Source: Doris montereyensis (Eukaryota > Mollusca > Gastropoda > Nudibranchia > Dorididae). Taken from it: DNA of 64,000 nucleotides. The DNA lies in assembly GCA_037039925.1 (NCBI GenBank), contig JAXRKP010000452.1, positions 167,001 to 231,000 on the forward strand, in the 5' to 3' direction. Position numbers and translations under genes: made by a program. Below, piece after piece: positions 12,301 through 27,300 of this stretch (positions are counted from its first letter, which is position 1; every line of letters starts with the position of its first letter). The notes below the pieces were generated by a model. That model was given only the letters and a program-made list of their open reading frames with translations, did no database searches and was not told the origin of the DNA.

Positions 12301-15300
12301 AAGCATTGTATAGCTATATTTCATTTATCCTTAAAAAATTGCACAAATTTTGTGTTATTAGATATCTATTGATGATCAAGAGCCTTTGGATCATATCTTT
12401 AATGATGAACTGGTCAAAACAGAAAAAGAAGAGTACCTCAAATCCGATATTGCTCAAACCGACACAGATTCCCAAACCCACAAGGACACTCTAGAAGATC
12501 TCAGTTCTGAGGTAAAGGTTTGCTTTCATCTGATGAAGATGGTCATCATGAATCATTGCTTTGTTTAAATCTGGCCTTGATTGATTTATGTAGATATTGC
12601 ATGCTTCTTTCAATTTTTAATAAGTTTCAGCTTTTTTCTTGACTTGTAAGGAAAATTTGATGATAGGAATGGGATGAGACTGGGGAGAGAGGGGAAATCT
12701 TGCTTCACATAACTCTACGGATGTGAGAAAATAGGTTTTATATGACGATGGGATAAAAAATTGATCATCATGTCTATAATCTTTGGATGATGGTAATCAG
12801 GTATATATAACCATACTTAAAGTTATAACTATAATGCAATATATCTTGGAGGAAATCAAGGGTATGGGATTAAACAGAATGATAAAAAATTAATCTGTAT
12901 CTTTCATGAAGTTAGCTTTTTTCTGTTAAAAGTTGAAATTTCATGTGACGGAAATTTAGTGTATCTGATATTCCATTGAATTTTGTGAGAAAACATTTGT
13001 TGTCACTTTCTCTTAGAGATTTTACTTAACAAGTAACATAAGAAGAATATTTTTTAATGAAATGCTCCTTCTTTAAATATCTGCTAGGAGATACAAATAC
13101 TGGACTCCTTGATTGGACGTTATCTGGATGAAGGCAAAGTGAGGGCCTGTGAAAAGGTAGCCTCCGTGTTTGGACATTACAATCAGGACCTAACAATCAT
13201 AAAGGTAAAGGGCAGATTGTAAAATGAATTTTTGTCCAAAAGAAAGAAAGATAAAAATCAGTGAATTAATCTTAATACACTGCTTAACATGCTCGGATTG
13301 TATTTTTTGTTTATCCTCTAGAGAAGGGGTGGGTGGGATGGTGTGGGATAACAACTTTTGTATTTCATTTCTTGATTGTTAATCTTGTGCATTTATTGTT
13401 GATTCGATGCTTACCTGCTAGGTGAGTATTTAAGTATCTGAGTATTTAAGTCTTGGCATAGGCATCCAGAAACATTCATTATTATTTGTTTTTATAACAG
13501 ATCCCTTGATTAGAAACAGGTTGGATCTATCACATTTTCTTCAATAAGAGATGAGAGAAGTTCTTTATTTAGGTCATGCAGCAACTGTTATTATACAGTT
13601 TTTTCTTGTCCAAGCAATGGCAAACTACCACACTATGGCATATGCCCTGAAAAGTCAGAACCCTTCTCCTGATTACCCTATGCTCAACTCTTGAGTATGG
13701 GACTTACTTTATTTGATACAAATTATAAGAAATCTTAGTGAAATCGTGAGGCCATCGCTTATATTAGGCATGGATGAATAGAGAGCTGAATTAATTAATC
13801 TCTGTTAGTTTGATCTGATCCCTCCCGCACTCTGTCTATTGTCAAGAGTGATCCTCCTCTCCTACATAAAGCATTTGTCTGTAGGCTTTTTTTCAGGACA
13901 ATTCAGAAGAAAAATAGAACCTACTTATCTTGCAGAGGTAGTCATACTTAATTATGAATGATTTCTTGTTATGGCGAAAATAAAAATTAAACATCTTTTC
14001 TTATACTTATTCTAGACATGCATTTCATTGGCAAGTGGTGAATGTACCGTGGACAAAATTGAGCCAGCAATGAAGAGACTCGTGTCAAGAAGTACCCAGC
14101 AGTCGTCTCAGTGGATGAAACAGAAATCCTTTTCACGTTCACGCTCCCTCAGTGGTGAGATTGATTTTTATTAACCTCAGCTATGACTCTTGTGCTGTTT
14201 TTAGTTTGTTACGTCATGCCATGTTAAATTAAGTATGTCAAATTTAGGTTGCAATATTAGTTTTATATTTCATTTATAAAATTGAAAGAAAATTCAAATG
14301 ATTTCCGTATTCTTATAGCACAAGGCTAACAATTGTCAAGAGTTTGATTATTTTGAACATATATCAGTGGCTTATGCAAAAGACTCATATAAACAATTTT
14401 GCTGCCACTTTTGTCCAAAAAAGACATACGGCCGCTGCTTCTAATCTTCTAAAATCATCAAAAATAGTTTGGATATTTGAGAAATAGCTGCATGATGTCT
14501 TTGTCACTTTTTCACTAATGTCTGTAAGTTCTAAACCTGGTTAAATAATTTCTTGATATCAGTGTATCTTGAGTTTATTGTCTTGTAGTCTTGTTTGCGG
14601 TCTAGGTGTTATGTTTGTTTTTTTGCGTTTTTTACATTTTACATACATTCTTTTCAAGGGGTTATCATACTGCTTTAACTTTTTTGTCTTTAACCCACCC
14701 AAATTTGCCAGAGATAGGAATTTATGACCCAACACCCCTGAGCCAATCACTGACGTCGAAATTACTGAAATAAGGGAAACTTGTAAATTATAGTTTAGTT
14801 ATTTATCAACTCAAATTCTTCATCTTGGCATCAGTCAAGTTCAGAATAAGATGAATGTGACAAAATCCTCATTTCTAACACAAAGCAAATATTTTGGAGG
14901 TAGCTATTCTCGATGGTGGAAGTGATGGGCAATAGCGGTTTATATATATATCAAATCTTCTGAGTGGTCGTCCTGTCTCGAGTTGAAGACCCTCAACCCA
15001 TGAGAAACATGATTTGAAATCAGATCTGCAAGGAGAGGCAAAGTTTTGGTGGACTAGATAGAGGCCTATTACAATCAACTAGGGTAGAGATTATGCCTCA
15101 AAATATATGAGATTCTTATAAACCTAAAAAGAAGATGCAATTAGCTATGAAAGCATTAAGTGGAATCTGTATCTGTAGAATTACTCGAAAAGACCTAGAA
15201 TTGAGTACTGGTGGTATTTGAGTTTTTGATACTCAGATTTTTCGTTTTGCACCCCTCAACATTTTTTTTATGTGACACAGCTTTTTGGTAGGGTGTTCCA

Positions 15301-18300
15301 TTCAACTATGGTTAGGGGAGTAAATGAGTATTTGTTCATGTTTGCAGATGACAGGTGGTGTTTTATTGATTTTGAAATTGATGTTCTTTGGATGGGTACA
15401 TTTGGTGTTATGTTGAGAGTGACGTTGTCAATGCTGACAAAAATTGTTGATTACCTAGTAGAATAATTATTTATTGAATTGCTTTTCATCAGTCTGCCAA
15501 TGCTTCATGAAAGGAAAAAAAAATTGAATTTTAAAAGGAGAAACATTTATTTGCAAACATTTTTAAAACTTTTTTCTCAGAGAATAACTTTTACTTTCTT
15601 TTTATTTTTCATTACCAGTGACCAGTTTTGATATTCAGTCTATTTCTGGTGACATTGAATTCGTCAGTAAGAATGAGGAAACCAACACGTTAATGGAGAA
15701 ATTGTATGAACATTGTGGAAGAGGTCGTAAAGTGTGTCTTCGCATTGTCACATGCTACAAAATTACAGAGGTTTGTTTGTTTCATGTCTATTTTTGGAAG
15801 GGGGCCATAATAAGTAGTGCTGATTACATACATGTTTTCTAATTTTTTCCCATGCTATTATTAAAGATTATAGGAATGTCTCTTTTCATGACTGGAATTA
15901 ATCGCAGTATGTTTTCTTTTATCAGTAAAATGAAGTATTATGGATTTGATTTTCATGTTTTGAAACCTCTCTAATCGGGAAGTCTTGGTGGATTGTAATA
16001 TTGTTCCGATTTGCTGGGTTTCCTGATTTGCCGGGACCTAGGGATTTTGGTTTTCCCTCACTAGTTGAGGTACCTAAGCCCTTCTGTGAGTGGTTAAATA
16101 CAGAATTAAACAATCAAGTAGCCACAGGACCAGTTGATCAAAATGGAGATGGCATTCATCAGAGATGTCACTCACACTAACAGTTGATCTTCGTTGGACG
16201 GTAAGTAGATAAGACATGTAATCAAGAAGGCATGGTGGGTCGTTGAATCTCCTCTCGTGTCCACCCTTGCGATTGACGGATGAGGCGGGCAATAAAACAA
16301 TATGACCATGCACAACTTTCCAAGCCCTGAGCGTCAACACCGTACTGTGTTGTTAGGTGGACGAGCAAGGTCTGGCTTGACGCCTGCTTTCACACCTTTT
16401 AGTGGATGTATGGTGTGTCTCGCTTATGGTCGTTGCGAACTGACACTTGTGACATCGGGTACACATTATGCAGTATATAACACGTGTAGCACTGATGCAG
16501 GTGTAATAATAGATGTTTTGTTAGCACAGAAATCAAATTGGGATAAAAAGTGAGTGTTGGAATAAATAAATATGGGGAAATGATGATGATAATCAATACA
16601 AGCCCGCCAAAATTGTCCCGATTAGCCGGGGACCTTCCTGTTTAGAGAGGTAAACTTAAAAATATATAGAAACAATTCCGTTCCCTGAGAATTCTTCCCG
16701 ATTGGCCGGGGTTCCCGATTAGAGAGGTTTTACTGTATTTACTTTAATACTTGGCTTCTCAAAATATTCCTCATCCAAATTTTACAATGGAATAAATAGG
16801 ATGTGGATTTAACTTTGCTTTGAGATTATTATTTTGCTTGTTGTTTTTGTTTTGTTTTTCCAAGGTTGACTGAAACAATAGCAAGAGTAGCTGTGGCAGT
16901 GAAATATTTGGCAGGCAACAAAAAGAAATCAAGAATTTTTTTTTCCCAAAATATGAAATTAGGCACACAATGATTAGCGAGCAAACTGAGAATACTGACA
17001 TTGGAAATGGGAAAAAAACAAAATTCAGAGAAATATTCACTTAAAATGGTCTAGACATATGAATAGAAGGATGACGAAAGAATACCAAAATCAGTATACA
17101 ATGCTAAAATTGAGTGAAATTCAAGGAAACAGCTCAAAGTCAGACAATGTAGAAAGTAGGAGAAAGATAAAGTAGAAGTATTGAATAAAAGAAACAGAAA
17201 CTGTACAGCGATAGTGTGTTGAAGAAAAATTATCCAGTAAAAATAATTCCATATCCTGAAACAAAATCGAAGACTTTACTGGGAAAGAAAGAGAAATAAT
17301 GATTGATTCAATGTATTTAAAAGATGTGTTAACTCATGGTCAACATCTTTAATGTCCACAGCTAGTGGACTCAACCTACCAAGACATTGTTTTTGGTGTG
17401 GAGTTTGACATCCTACAGCAGATTTTGAAGACAGACCACCAGGAGAAGTTTAACTTGGCTCGAAATTTTCTTAACACAAGTGGACTCTCAGATGCTAAGG
17501 TTACTACTTAATTAAACTGCTCTTCACGTATGTCACTTAAGCCAAGATAGAATTGACATTTTTTATAGTTTTGCTCATTGCCAGGTTGCTTTTATAGTTA
17601 ATGTTTAACAGCATCTTCAATGATGTTTGGAAATTTATCTAGTTTTTTTTTTACGGTATAGAATTGAATTATGGATAATATAATCATGTCTCTCATTATG
17701 CATTGATGAAATGGAATTTTTCATGGTGTTCAAGAAACCTATAGTATTTGCATGACACTATAAGTTTTTATTATAACTGGTCCATGTTTTGATTTGATCC
17801 TTGACAAATAAAGACGTATATATCATGACATGTAAAAAAATTGAAATAAAAGCAACATTTAAGTATGACTCTCTTATTTATCTGTTTGAGTTTCACATCA
17901 CATGCATACTCGTGTTATTTAAAGTTTAATAATAAAAATGTATATTTGTCTGTGGTGACTTGGTAAGAGATCTCTTAAAATGCCATAAAGAAACTTAACA
18001 AAATGCAAGTAAAGAAAAAAGCCAAATCATCATACATTTATAGATCACTGACAGTGCAGGGATCTAAAAGACTTTCAGAAAAGTTTAATCTTGAAATTGA
18101 TCTTACTGTCCCTTCCTCAAGTTTTGAGTCTATTTTAAGCAATAACTGTCATCTTTCTGTAAATTTAATTGTGATCTGTTTATGCAGGTCACCATGTTTC
18201 TGGCTGGTTACATTGTTGACATGTTGAAAAAGATGGTTCAAGTAAATGATACTTCTGGTAAGTAAAGTTCGCTACGGCCCATAGGATCAAAGTTTATCCT

Positions 18301-21300
18301 GGTTTTCATATTGTAAAACAGAAGAGGTAATAATAATTACTTTTTGGACAGGACGCTAGTCTGCCACAGGTTTTTATTTCCAAAGCTGATGTTGGTACCT
18401 ATTTGCACCTGGGTCGAGTTGGAAAGTGCAAATTAAGTGTTTTTTCCAAGGAACATAATGTCGAATCTAGCACTGCTAGGATCTTATGATCCCAAGTCTA
18501 GAAGCCTAATAACTAGGCCACTGATGCTACACCTCTGGTAAACCCACTTAAAGGATGATTGAATATAAAAACTCTGTATGAAAAAACAATCATTGGTTTC
18601 ATGGTTGTCTACTTCATTCTTAGAGTTGGGAGAAATACATTGACATGACAGCAGTCAATTTACACTGAATTCATTTATCAATACTCTGATGACCAAAGAC
18701 GTTGTCTAGTTGATGTAGACATTACATGTGGGTGGGGGGGAGGCGGTACTAAAAAAAAATAAGCCGTTTCTGTTGCATTTTATTATTTTTGTTTACAAGA
18801 GGAGTAGACCAACCAACCAAGGAAGATGATTACGTTAATGCAGGAATACATTTAAACCATCGTCTTATCAGAATTTGAACCCTCCTTCTTTTAGATTTAC
18901 TCTTTATCAGAATCAGAATAAGAATCCTGTTTTGGTCTGACAGACAAATTGGGCATGTTGATGATGGTGGGCGGTTGGGAGGTGCTACTGGTAGGTCCTA
19001 TTTCTTTTCTCTCAATCCTTCCCTTGTTTTTCATCCTGCTGTTTCCTCTTAATTCCCCCTGAGATCACTACGTATGGCGGACAGGGTAAATTTCAATGAA
19101 ACGATCAAACTATCTACCTACCATATAATTAAACTATGCTATTCTGGCTATTGGATCATTTCAACACAAGTTGAACAATGGAGTAATGAGATAAATGTGA
19201 AGAAAGTCATGAAAATTCCCTTTGATCAAAGCCTTTCTGTTTATTTTCATTGTCAAAGTGATATGTAATCTTTAACCTACTATACCTTATTGTGTTAAAA
19301 GAAAATATCAGACTTGTCCATGTAATATCACTAAACATGTCAAATGGAACAAGGAGAGATACTATCCAATCTCAATTTACTAATGGCTACAAAGATCGGC
19401 TAGGGTCTCACTCGCGTTCCCTGGTGAGAAACATCTGTGTTATCCATGACATTTGCCATTGTGTTTTGTTTATATTGAAAGTTGTTTACTTTCCAGTTGA
19501 AATACAAGGTGACAGACACCGATGGGTTTTCAATTCCATTGATAGTCTAAAAGTGTCCAGGCCTTACTTGATGTTATGTAAAAATACCTCCCTGCTTGGA
19601 GACCACATTCTACAAGCCGTTGCTTCCTTCATTGTAAATGATGATGAGGAACTTTCCCCACAAGGTAACTAGGAAGGATGATTTATCTCTTTATGATTGA
19701 TGATTTTTTAAAAGCAAGAAATGAAAATGAACAGGAACAGTTTTGTTCTCTCTAGTTATCGAATGCAGATAAAAATTCTTTCTTATGGCTCTTGTCTTAT
19801 GATATCTTCTTTCATTTTAATAATTTTAGTTTAAAACATACCTTTGCTATTTAGTGCTTTTTCTAGGTATCTTTTAGTGTAAAAAAAAAGTAATTTATGT
19901 CCTATTCACTGTTTTATTGTTTTTATTTTGGTGCGTTTAAACTATGAATTTTGTGTTTGTTTGCCAGCTCTGACCATGCAGACAGAAATCATCATCACAG
20001 CTCATGAATGCTACACCACTGCTTCCAATATGGAAGGGATTTCTCATGTGTTGAGGGCTGCTAGAGTTTGTTCCAACTGTTTGGCCCAGTCTGGAGAGTT
20101 TAACCTCATGGTAAATGTACTACTGTTAAAGATTCTTGAAAGATGAGCCTTTTCTTGATAGGAAGCAGAATAAGATAAATATTAGGGAAACTGATACAAG
20201 GGTCATACCTATCTTAGGGGGGATGCATGTTTGCCGAAAATGAGACAAATCTAGTCTATCATACTAGCGGATAGAGCAGTTCATTCCCGTCACAAAGATA
20301 TCATAAAAAAAACTCAATATCGACTCTTTGAATTTATAATTTTTTTTATAAACGATAGACAGCTATTATAAACAATAAAAGCTAGAAATATTATTTAAAA
20401 TACAGCAAGTTGGTACTCATTTTGATTGTCACAATGAACACTATCCAAAAGAACAACTCATTTGAGGATATTGCCTTAGATCGTCTGGAAAATACAGGAT
20501 ATATTTTGCGCACCTATATTATCAAAAGGCATCATCTCAAAATGAGTAAAAAGGGTGCTAGTACACTTGAAACAGTGTCAATAAGAAGTAGTTGAGAGCC
20601 TGTCAAGGTTTTATGATGTTTCAAAGTATTATCCTACTCTTTTCTTAGGTGTATGGGAGAAAAATATATTTAAATAACAGAAAATAAGAGAAAAATATGA
20701 TTTTCTGAAAATGTCTTTTTTGTTCATTACTTCCTATCTACTTTTTTTTATTTCTCAACGTATCGTCATGAAATTTGGTATGGATGATAAGTGGGAAAAA
20801 CAAATACATGATGAGATGCATGTTTTGATATGTAGGCTATTATAGTTTTAGAAGAATTGAATTTTTTGTACAATATTTTTTTTAATATTTTTGGTCTCAT
20901 CTGCTAATTTAAAAATTCATCAAATGTAAATAATGTATCAAATAAGGTGTGTGCCAAGTTTAAAAGGAATTTTTGGAAAAATGTAGAAGCCTATTGATAT
21001 TGAACTTGATAAAAATTGGGGTAAAATCCAAAATGGCCACCGTTTCCATGGCAACCGGAAGCATCAGAAAAACCCAACATATTTCAACTCAGTACACCAT
21101 ATCCATTACACCTATATATAAATTAAATTGATAGGAAAATACGGGACAATTTTCACTATATTAACCCCTCAAAATACGACAACGGCTAGCTTGGCGTCAC
21201 CAAAACGCAACAGGTTTATGTAAGTCTGTCTTCAATTTGTTGCATTAGAGAGTCCATCCATGTGAAAAATAAACTTGATAACCTCTTCTTGCCTCGTCCC

Positions 21301-24300
21301 AGGGATAAAATCTGTCACGCACATGTGTGTGTGTGTGTGGCATCTAGATTTATGCTAACCTTGACTATGTCAAAATGCATCTCTGTCAAAATGCACAAAT
21401 TTTTTTTGTCACTCATGGGCTATGCATTTTTGAGGAGACTACTGTGTAGTCCTTTCTTGCAATCTCTTCTTCACTCACTTTAATCCATTCTTTAATGCAC
21501 ACATGATAATGGTAATGATAAGTGGGAAATTGTTATAGGTCAAATTGTGGTCTATTAGATGTTTTAGTGGAATGTCTCTATTTCATTATGATTACTATTT
21601 TACATGAGAGCATTTGAGACTGAATGAATACTGTAAAAAAAAACCCCAGAAGAACAATTGATGCAGCATAATTTAAAACTAAGTAGAAACTGACATTGGG
21701 GGATTTAATACAATGAGTTGTTTTAGACTATCTTTTATATAGTAATAGCATTCAGCGGTTCATTTTTGCAGATTCGACTCTTGCTGGGCGTTGGGAGGTA
21801 CAGTGAAATGATGTACATCTTTCATGCACTGCAACAAAATCACCAATTTGAGCTCCTTTTGAGGAAAGGAATGGATCGCGTAAGTATTGAGTCTAGAAAA
21901 GCACTGGAGAGAGGAAAGTGACACCCAGACTTTTGCTCTTCCCATGGTATTGGTGGCTTAGTGATTATGTTGCTGGTCTTAGGATCATGAGGTCCTGGGT
22001 TAGAATCACAGGTTCCACATTGTGTTCCTAGGGGAAAACACTTTACACGCATTTCCCCACTCGATCCAGGTGCAAATGGGTACCAACAACAGCTTGGGAG
22101 TAAAAACCTGAGACAGACTAGCATCCTGTCCAGGAGGTGATTATTATCAACTGTTCTGCTTCATGCTATAGAAGCCTAACTTTATGGACCATAAATGGCC
22201 TCAAAGCAACTTTACTTACATTATGCTCTTCCATAGTATTTTGTTTTAGCTAAGTTGATAGTCTTAAAGTATCGTGATAGACAACTAGATTATTGGTTTC
22301 GAATCCTTGTATGGCAAGCCTTCCTTGTTGTGTTCTTGATAGTTAACACATTTTTTCTCATTACATCTAAGTGTGAATGAATGAGATTGTATGAAATGCT
22401 CTGATTAATACAATAGCAACCAGGATAAGCTCAGGCTTTCTAGGAGCTCCATGATCTTGAACCTGAACTTGAAGAAACGTACCTTAAAAAAGCACTTCTT
22501 AATTTATATTTTATTTTGTCATTTTTTTGGGGGGGGGGGGGGGGTTTAAGATTTTAATGCATTTTTAGGTAAATGTGTGTTGTTTAAAAAAAACTTGAGA
22601 TCGGTTAAAATTTCATACTTGTTGACTAAAAAATACTTCAGAGATAGTTTCCCTGAATGTATTATTACCTAGATAGTTATAATCTCTTGAAAAATGATTT
22701 TCTTTTCATCATGGATACTATCTTTTTCTCTTATTAAACAGGAAGATAAGTTGAAAGTAGCAATCCTAGATTACCTGAAGAGATATCAACCCCGACGACA
22801 GTGAAGCTTATACCATGGTTGCCTTGAAATTCACCATGTTCAGAGACATAGCAGCCATGCTGGAAAAATGTGGCCACAAAGCGTTGAAAACTCTGAAAAA
22901 TAAAAAACCCTTGGGTAAATCTATTTCTTTCACATTCTTTATGGTGGAGTCTGTATTGGCTGAATAGAGATGATGATTCACTGGGCTTTGATTCCGATCT
23001 GAAGTGCACTTTTGATAAAACATTTGACTGTACGGACAGAATATTTTCTCATAAAAATTTCTTATGTTGTTAGTGTACTGATTGTAAGAAGTGTTTCTTA
23101 CGTTAATTTTTATGTCTTTATTTTGTCAAAATGTTCCTTTTTCATTCAATATGATAAGAATTTTGAAACTCTTACTTTTATCCAAGTTGACAAAACAAGG
23201 TCTTTTTAAGAGATAAATTTCTGTGAGCATGACTATTTAAAAACCTAAAAACATATATCATGTTAATGCGACTTATCTTTACTAAGTTCACTAAAAGTTT
23301 AATGTTTTTGTGTGTTACATCATGTCATTTAATAAAATAATCTTATTCTCTTCCCCTATCAGAAAATTCAAAGGACACTCAAGAAGTGTTGAAAAAATGC
23401 CTACAGTTTTACAAGGATGCAGCTGAAAGCTATGTCAAAGTAAATAAAAGACAGCTAGATAAGTTTGTTCAATTGTCACTATCATTATTATTTCTAGTCT
23501 ACCCATTGATGCTAGACTTCAGTTGATCGAACATGAACAAAGACAAATTCAAATTTATCCGTTATTAGTTTTTTCTTTTCCACAAGGATGACAGAAATAG
23601 AGGAATGTTTTCTTCTTAGTTGACGTGTTCAAGTATAATCACCGGAAATATTCATGCAGATAAAATAATTGTTCTAATGTTTTTGACTGCTCACGTCCAC
23701 ATGTAAATTATTTACTGTGTTTGTTCTAATAGTTTGTAGAATTTATGGAGGTCTGATTTAAAAGTCTGTCGTGATTACACAATCCACCTTACATCCAATA
23801 TATTTTCATACTTATTACTGTATTAGTAGCAGCTGTGATTTATAAAGTGTGAAGTGTGATTGCCTCATTGGATAATAACACATTGCCACATTGGATGGGA
23901 TGAAAGAGAAACTGGGATGAAAGGGCCTCATTTGCCACCAGCCGTGGCAAGAGTAGTAGTAGTAGTAGTGGTAGTGGTAGTGATGATAGTTACTTGTAGT
24001 TTTCAGTAGGACAACAGTTTTAGCAATAATACTATGATTTTTGTTTTTTGTTTTCATACTTTTTTCCCCCTCATCCTAACTTTAAACCAATTTTTTTGTT
24101 CTCATTGAAGGATTCAAGTGTGCGCAAAGCCCATCGTTGTGTCAGATTAGCGCGTCTGATATCTCTACAGTTACAGTTTTTGTCAAACGGCACACTTGTC
24201 ATCCATTTGTCGAATGAAGAAGTGACAGCTTTTATAAACACACATACAAGGTTCATAGAGGTAGGTGAAAGTTAAAAGGTTCCCTGTCTTGAAATTATGA

Positions 24301-27300
24301 AATCCAACTTTTCTCTTATTACTTATACCTTTCAAATTAAATTTTCTCAAAGCTTTTAGAAAGAGCATAGCTTCCTCCTGGAGATGACAGATATCCTAGT
24401 ATTGAAACAGTCATTAAATATATAAATCAATAAGCGTCGCCTTTTTCTTTCCTTTCGAAATCAGTGTAAACTCATAAACCATGCAAATGCAAGCGGATTT
24501 ATTTTGTGTCAAACTACATTGGAAACCGGTTATAACAGGATCGATGAGAGAGAGGCTACAGTCCTGTTATAAATGATTCCTGTTATCGGTGGTTTGTAAA
24601 TTGTAAGGGAAATAACCCAAAAGTCACTCACTCATCATACAAAATTAGCTAATGGTACGCCAGCCATTGTAATGTACTTTATAGGCCTATCATACACTTC
24701 AAACACCTTCATTGCATCTCATTGAAGTCACTATTGAAAAAAATATATGGAGTTATTAGGCATAGACACACTTCTGTGCTTCTCTGGTGTACTTTCCATG
24801 TTGACGATGACAAAGTCCTGTTACAGTAGTCGCTGGATAAATGCATGCCCTTTGGGCAAAGGAAAAAGTGTGCTTTTCTGCATACCATGTGTTTATGAGA
24901 ACATTTTTTATTATATAGTAAAAATTTGGTTACCAGATGTAGGTGTGTGTTTATGCAGAATGTGCTTTTACGAAGTGTGCTTTTATCCAGCGACTACTGT
25001 ATAAGCGTTTTTTCCCAGTCTTGGTTTATTTTAAAATAGCCAAAGAGAGAAAAATGAAAGCAGAAATGGCATTCAATGGATCATGACAAAACAAATATAC
25101 GACCTAGACTTCGCCAATGATAGTGCTTTGCTTTCACACACACACAAGCAAATGCAGGAGAAAACGGATGCCATTGAGACCATAGCATCATCTGTGGGAC
25201 TCGAACTCAACTACAAGAAAACCAAGACTCTTTGCAACTGCAAAACCTGTAACACTCTGCCAATAACCCTAAAAGGAGAACCGCTGGAAAATATAGAACA
25301 TTTTGATACCAGGGTAGCATGATTGATGGCAAGGGAGGTGTGGAAGAAGATGTCAAAACCAGGGCACGACAAGAGTTTACCAGAAAGAATCAAACTAAAG
25401 ATATTCAACTCAAATGTCAAGCCAGTGCTAACATATGGATCAAAAACATCGAGAATCACAAAAAACTATCCTACAAAAAGTACAATCATTCATAAATAGA
25501 TGTCTGAAGAGAATTGTCAAAATATTCTGGCCTGAAGTTATCTCAAACATTAATCTATAGGAAAGAACTGGACAAGTATCAGCTGAAAAAATTTAAAGCG
25601 AAAGAAATGGAGGTAGATAGGCCACACACTTAGAAAGGACCCCAACACAATAATAAGACAGAGCCTTACATGGAACCCACAGGGTAAAAGATCGAGGGGT
25701 CGGCCAAAGGCTACATGGAGAAGAGAACTGGAGGGAGAAATGAAGAAGTCTGGGCTTAAATCTATGAGGAGGCTGGCCCAGGAGAGAAGTGATTGGAGAT
25801 TATTTGTTGATGGCCTATGCTTCCCAGTGAGCTAAAAAGGCAGAAGAAGAAAGAGAGAGAAAAGGGGGACGGCGATGGCCCTGTTATAACCGGATTCCCA
25901 TTGTAACTGGTGCTGTTTTATAAGAAAACTACAACCAATTATACTGTCAAAAATGTTTGACCTCACATTGCATGAGCAGATAATTTTGGAGCCCCACCTT
26001 CAGGTTGGCTTTTCATCACATCCAACCAAAGAGCCCCTGACGTTGTACAATATTTTCTATCTTTTGTTTACCCTCCCTCCTTTCAATATTTCAACCAAAT
26101 TTTCTATCAGAAATGACTACACTGTGTGTGTGAATAATGGGGCAAAAACGACTCAGCAGAGCATAAAAAACACTGAGGGCTTGAATTTTATATTGATGAT
26201 CAAATCACAGAGAGGAGATTTTCGTTTTATTTACAAATATGTGCAAGTCAATAATGTTAATAACAAGGCTTGAATTCACCAAAACACACTAATGCTAGTT
26301 CTTATCCGCCTATGGTCTATATCTGTTCACTGATGTCAAAATCTCTTCTAAACGAAGATGTCATTACTAATAGAAAAGATCATCCTTCCACTCACTTATC
26401 TTTCATCGCTGTTTCATTTAATCTAAAAAATTCACCCTGGCATCACTACTGGGTTGGCTTTGTAGCCATTGTACATGCCAACAAATTGTTTGTTATTGTC
26501 ATATACCATTACCACAACCGCATATGTGTGTAAGGATGTAAATGTTAAATGTTATTACATTTACATATCAATTTACTGTCCCAACAAATTGTTTCCATAC
26601 TATGTTGTAATTTTCGTAAAGAAGGGGCAGAAAAAGTATAATGCAAGTCAAGTAAACATAAAGTTGTAATTAACAACTACATGTACCTACAATGAATAAT
26701 GAGATGTAATCTAGAATAATCATTCCTTAGCTTTTATAATTTTAGTAAAATTTCTTGCTCAGATTGACTATGGGATGTGTATCCAATGTTTTCTTCTTTG
26801 TTGAGAATCACACCTGACCATACAAAAAATTGAAAATATCTTTTATATCATATTTCAACACTTGAAATAAGAAAATAGAACATTTTTCATTTCGTGAAAT
26901 TTTGGTTGGAATTTTGAAAGTGAATGAAGATTTAATATCTTCATTTTTTCTCTTCCTCTTGCTTTGTACAAAATGAAAATTTCAATCTCATCCAAATGCA
27001 CCTCTCTCACCAGGCCATGGTTGTCGCTGAAGCATACGAGCGGCGTGCAAACTGGGCAGAAGCGCTGTACCTCAATGCCATAGTAGTTGGAGAGAAAAGC
27101 TACTTGCAAGAATTGCAACTTCATGTTACACTAACACCAGCACTAATTGAAGATGTTATAAATGTGTAAGTGTCTGTCCCCTTTGCAAGAAGTCAGTTAT
27201 GTTAATGGTTCTTCCTTTAATGTTCTTTGTGGCATTGGGAGAGAGATTAAGTTGCTGGATTTGGGATCATGAGGTTCCGGGTTCAAATCCAGGCAAAGCT

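Larger units (their letters stand above)
24517..25903. mobile_element. Composite pogo-like TIR element with nested insertions
   Basis: Left end CATTGGAAACCGGTTATAAC and right end TTATAACCGGATTCCCATTG are imperfect inverted repeats, each bordered by TA. Inside are a complete 176-bp TIR element with its own TA duplication (24824-24999) and a LINE fragment (about 25040-25833). No transposase was found. Confidence 0.85.

Noticed and set aside
16302..16553. Open frame inside 15955-16735
   Set aside because: It lies within the non-autonomous DNA element; the second copy at 59.3 kb does not preserve it.
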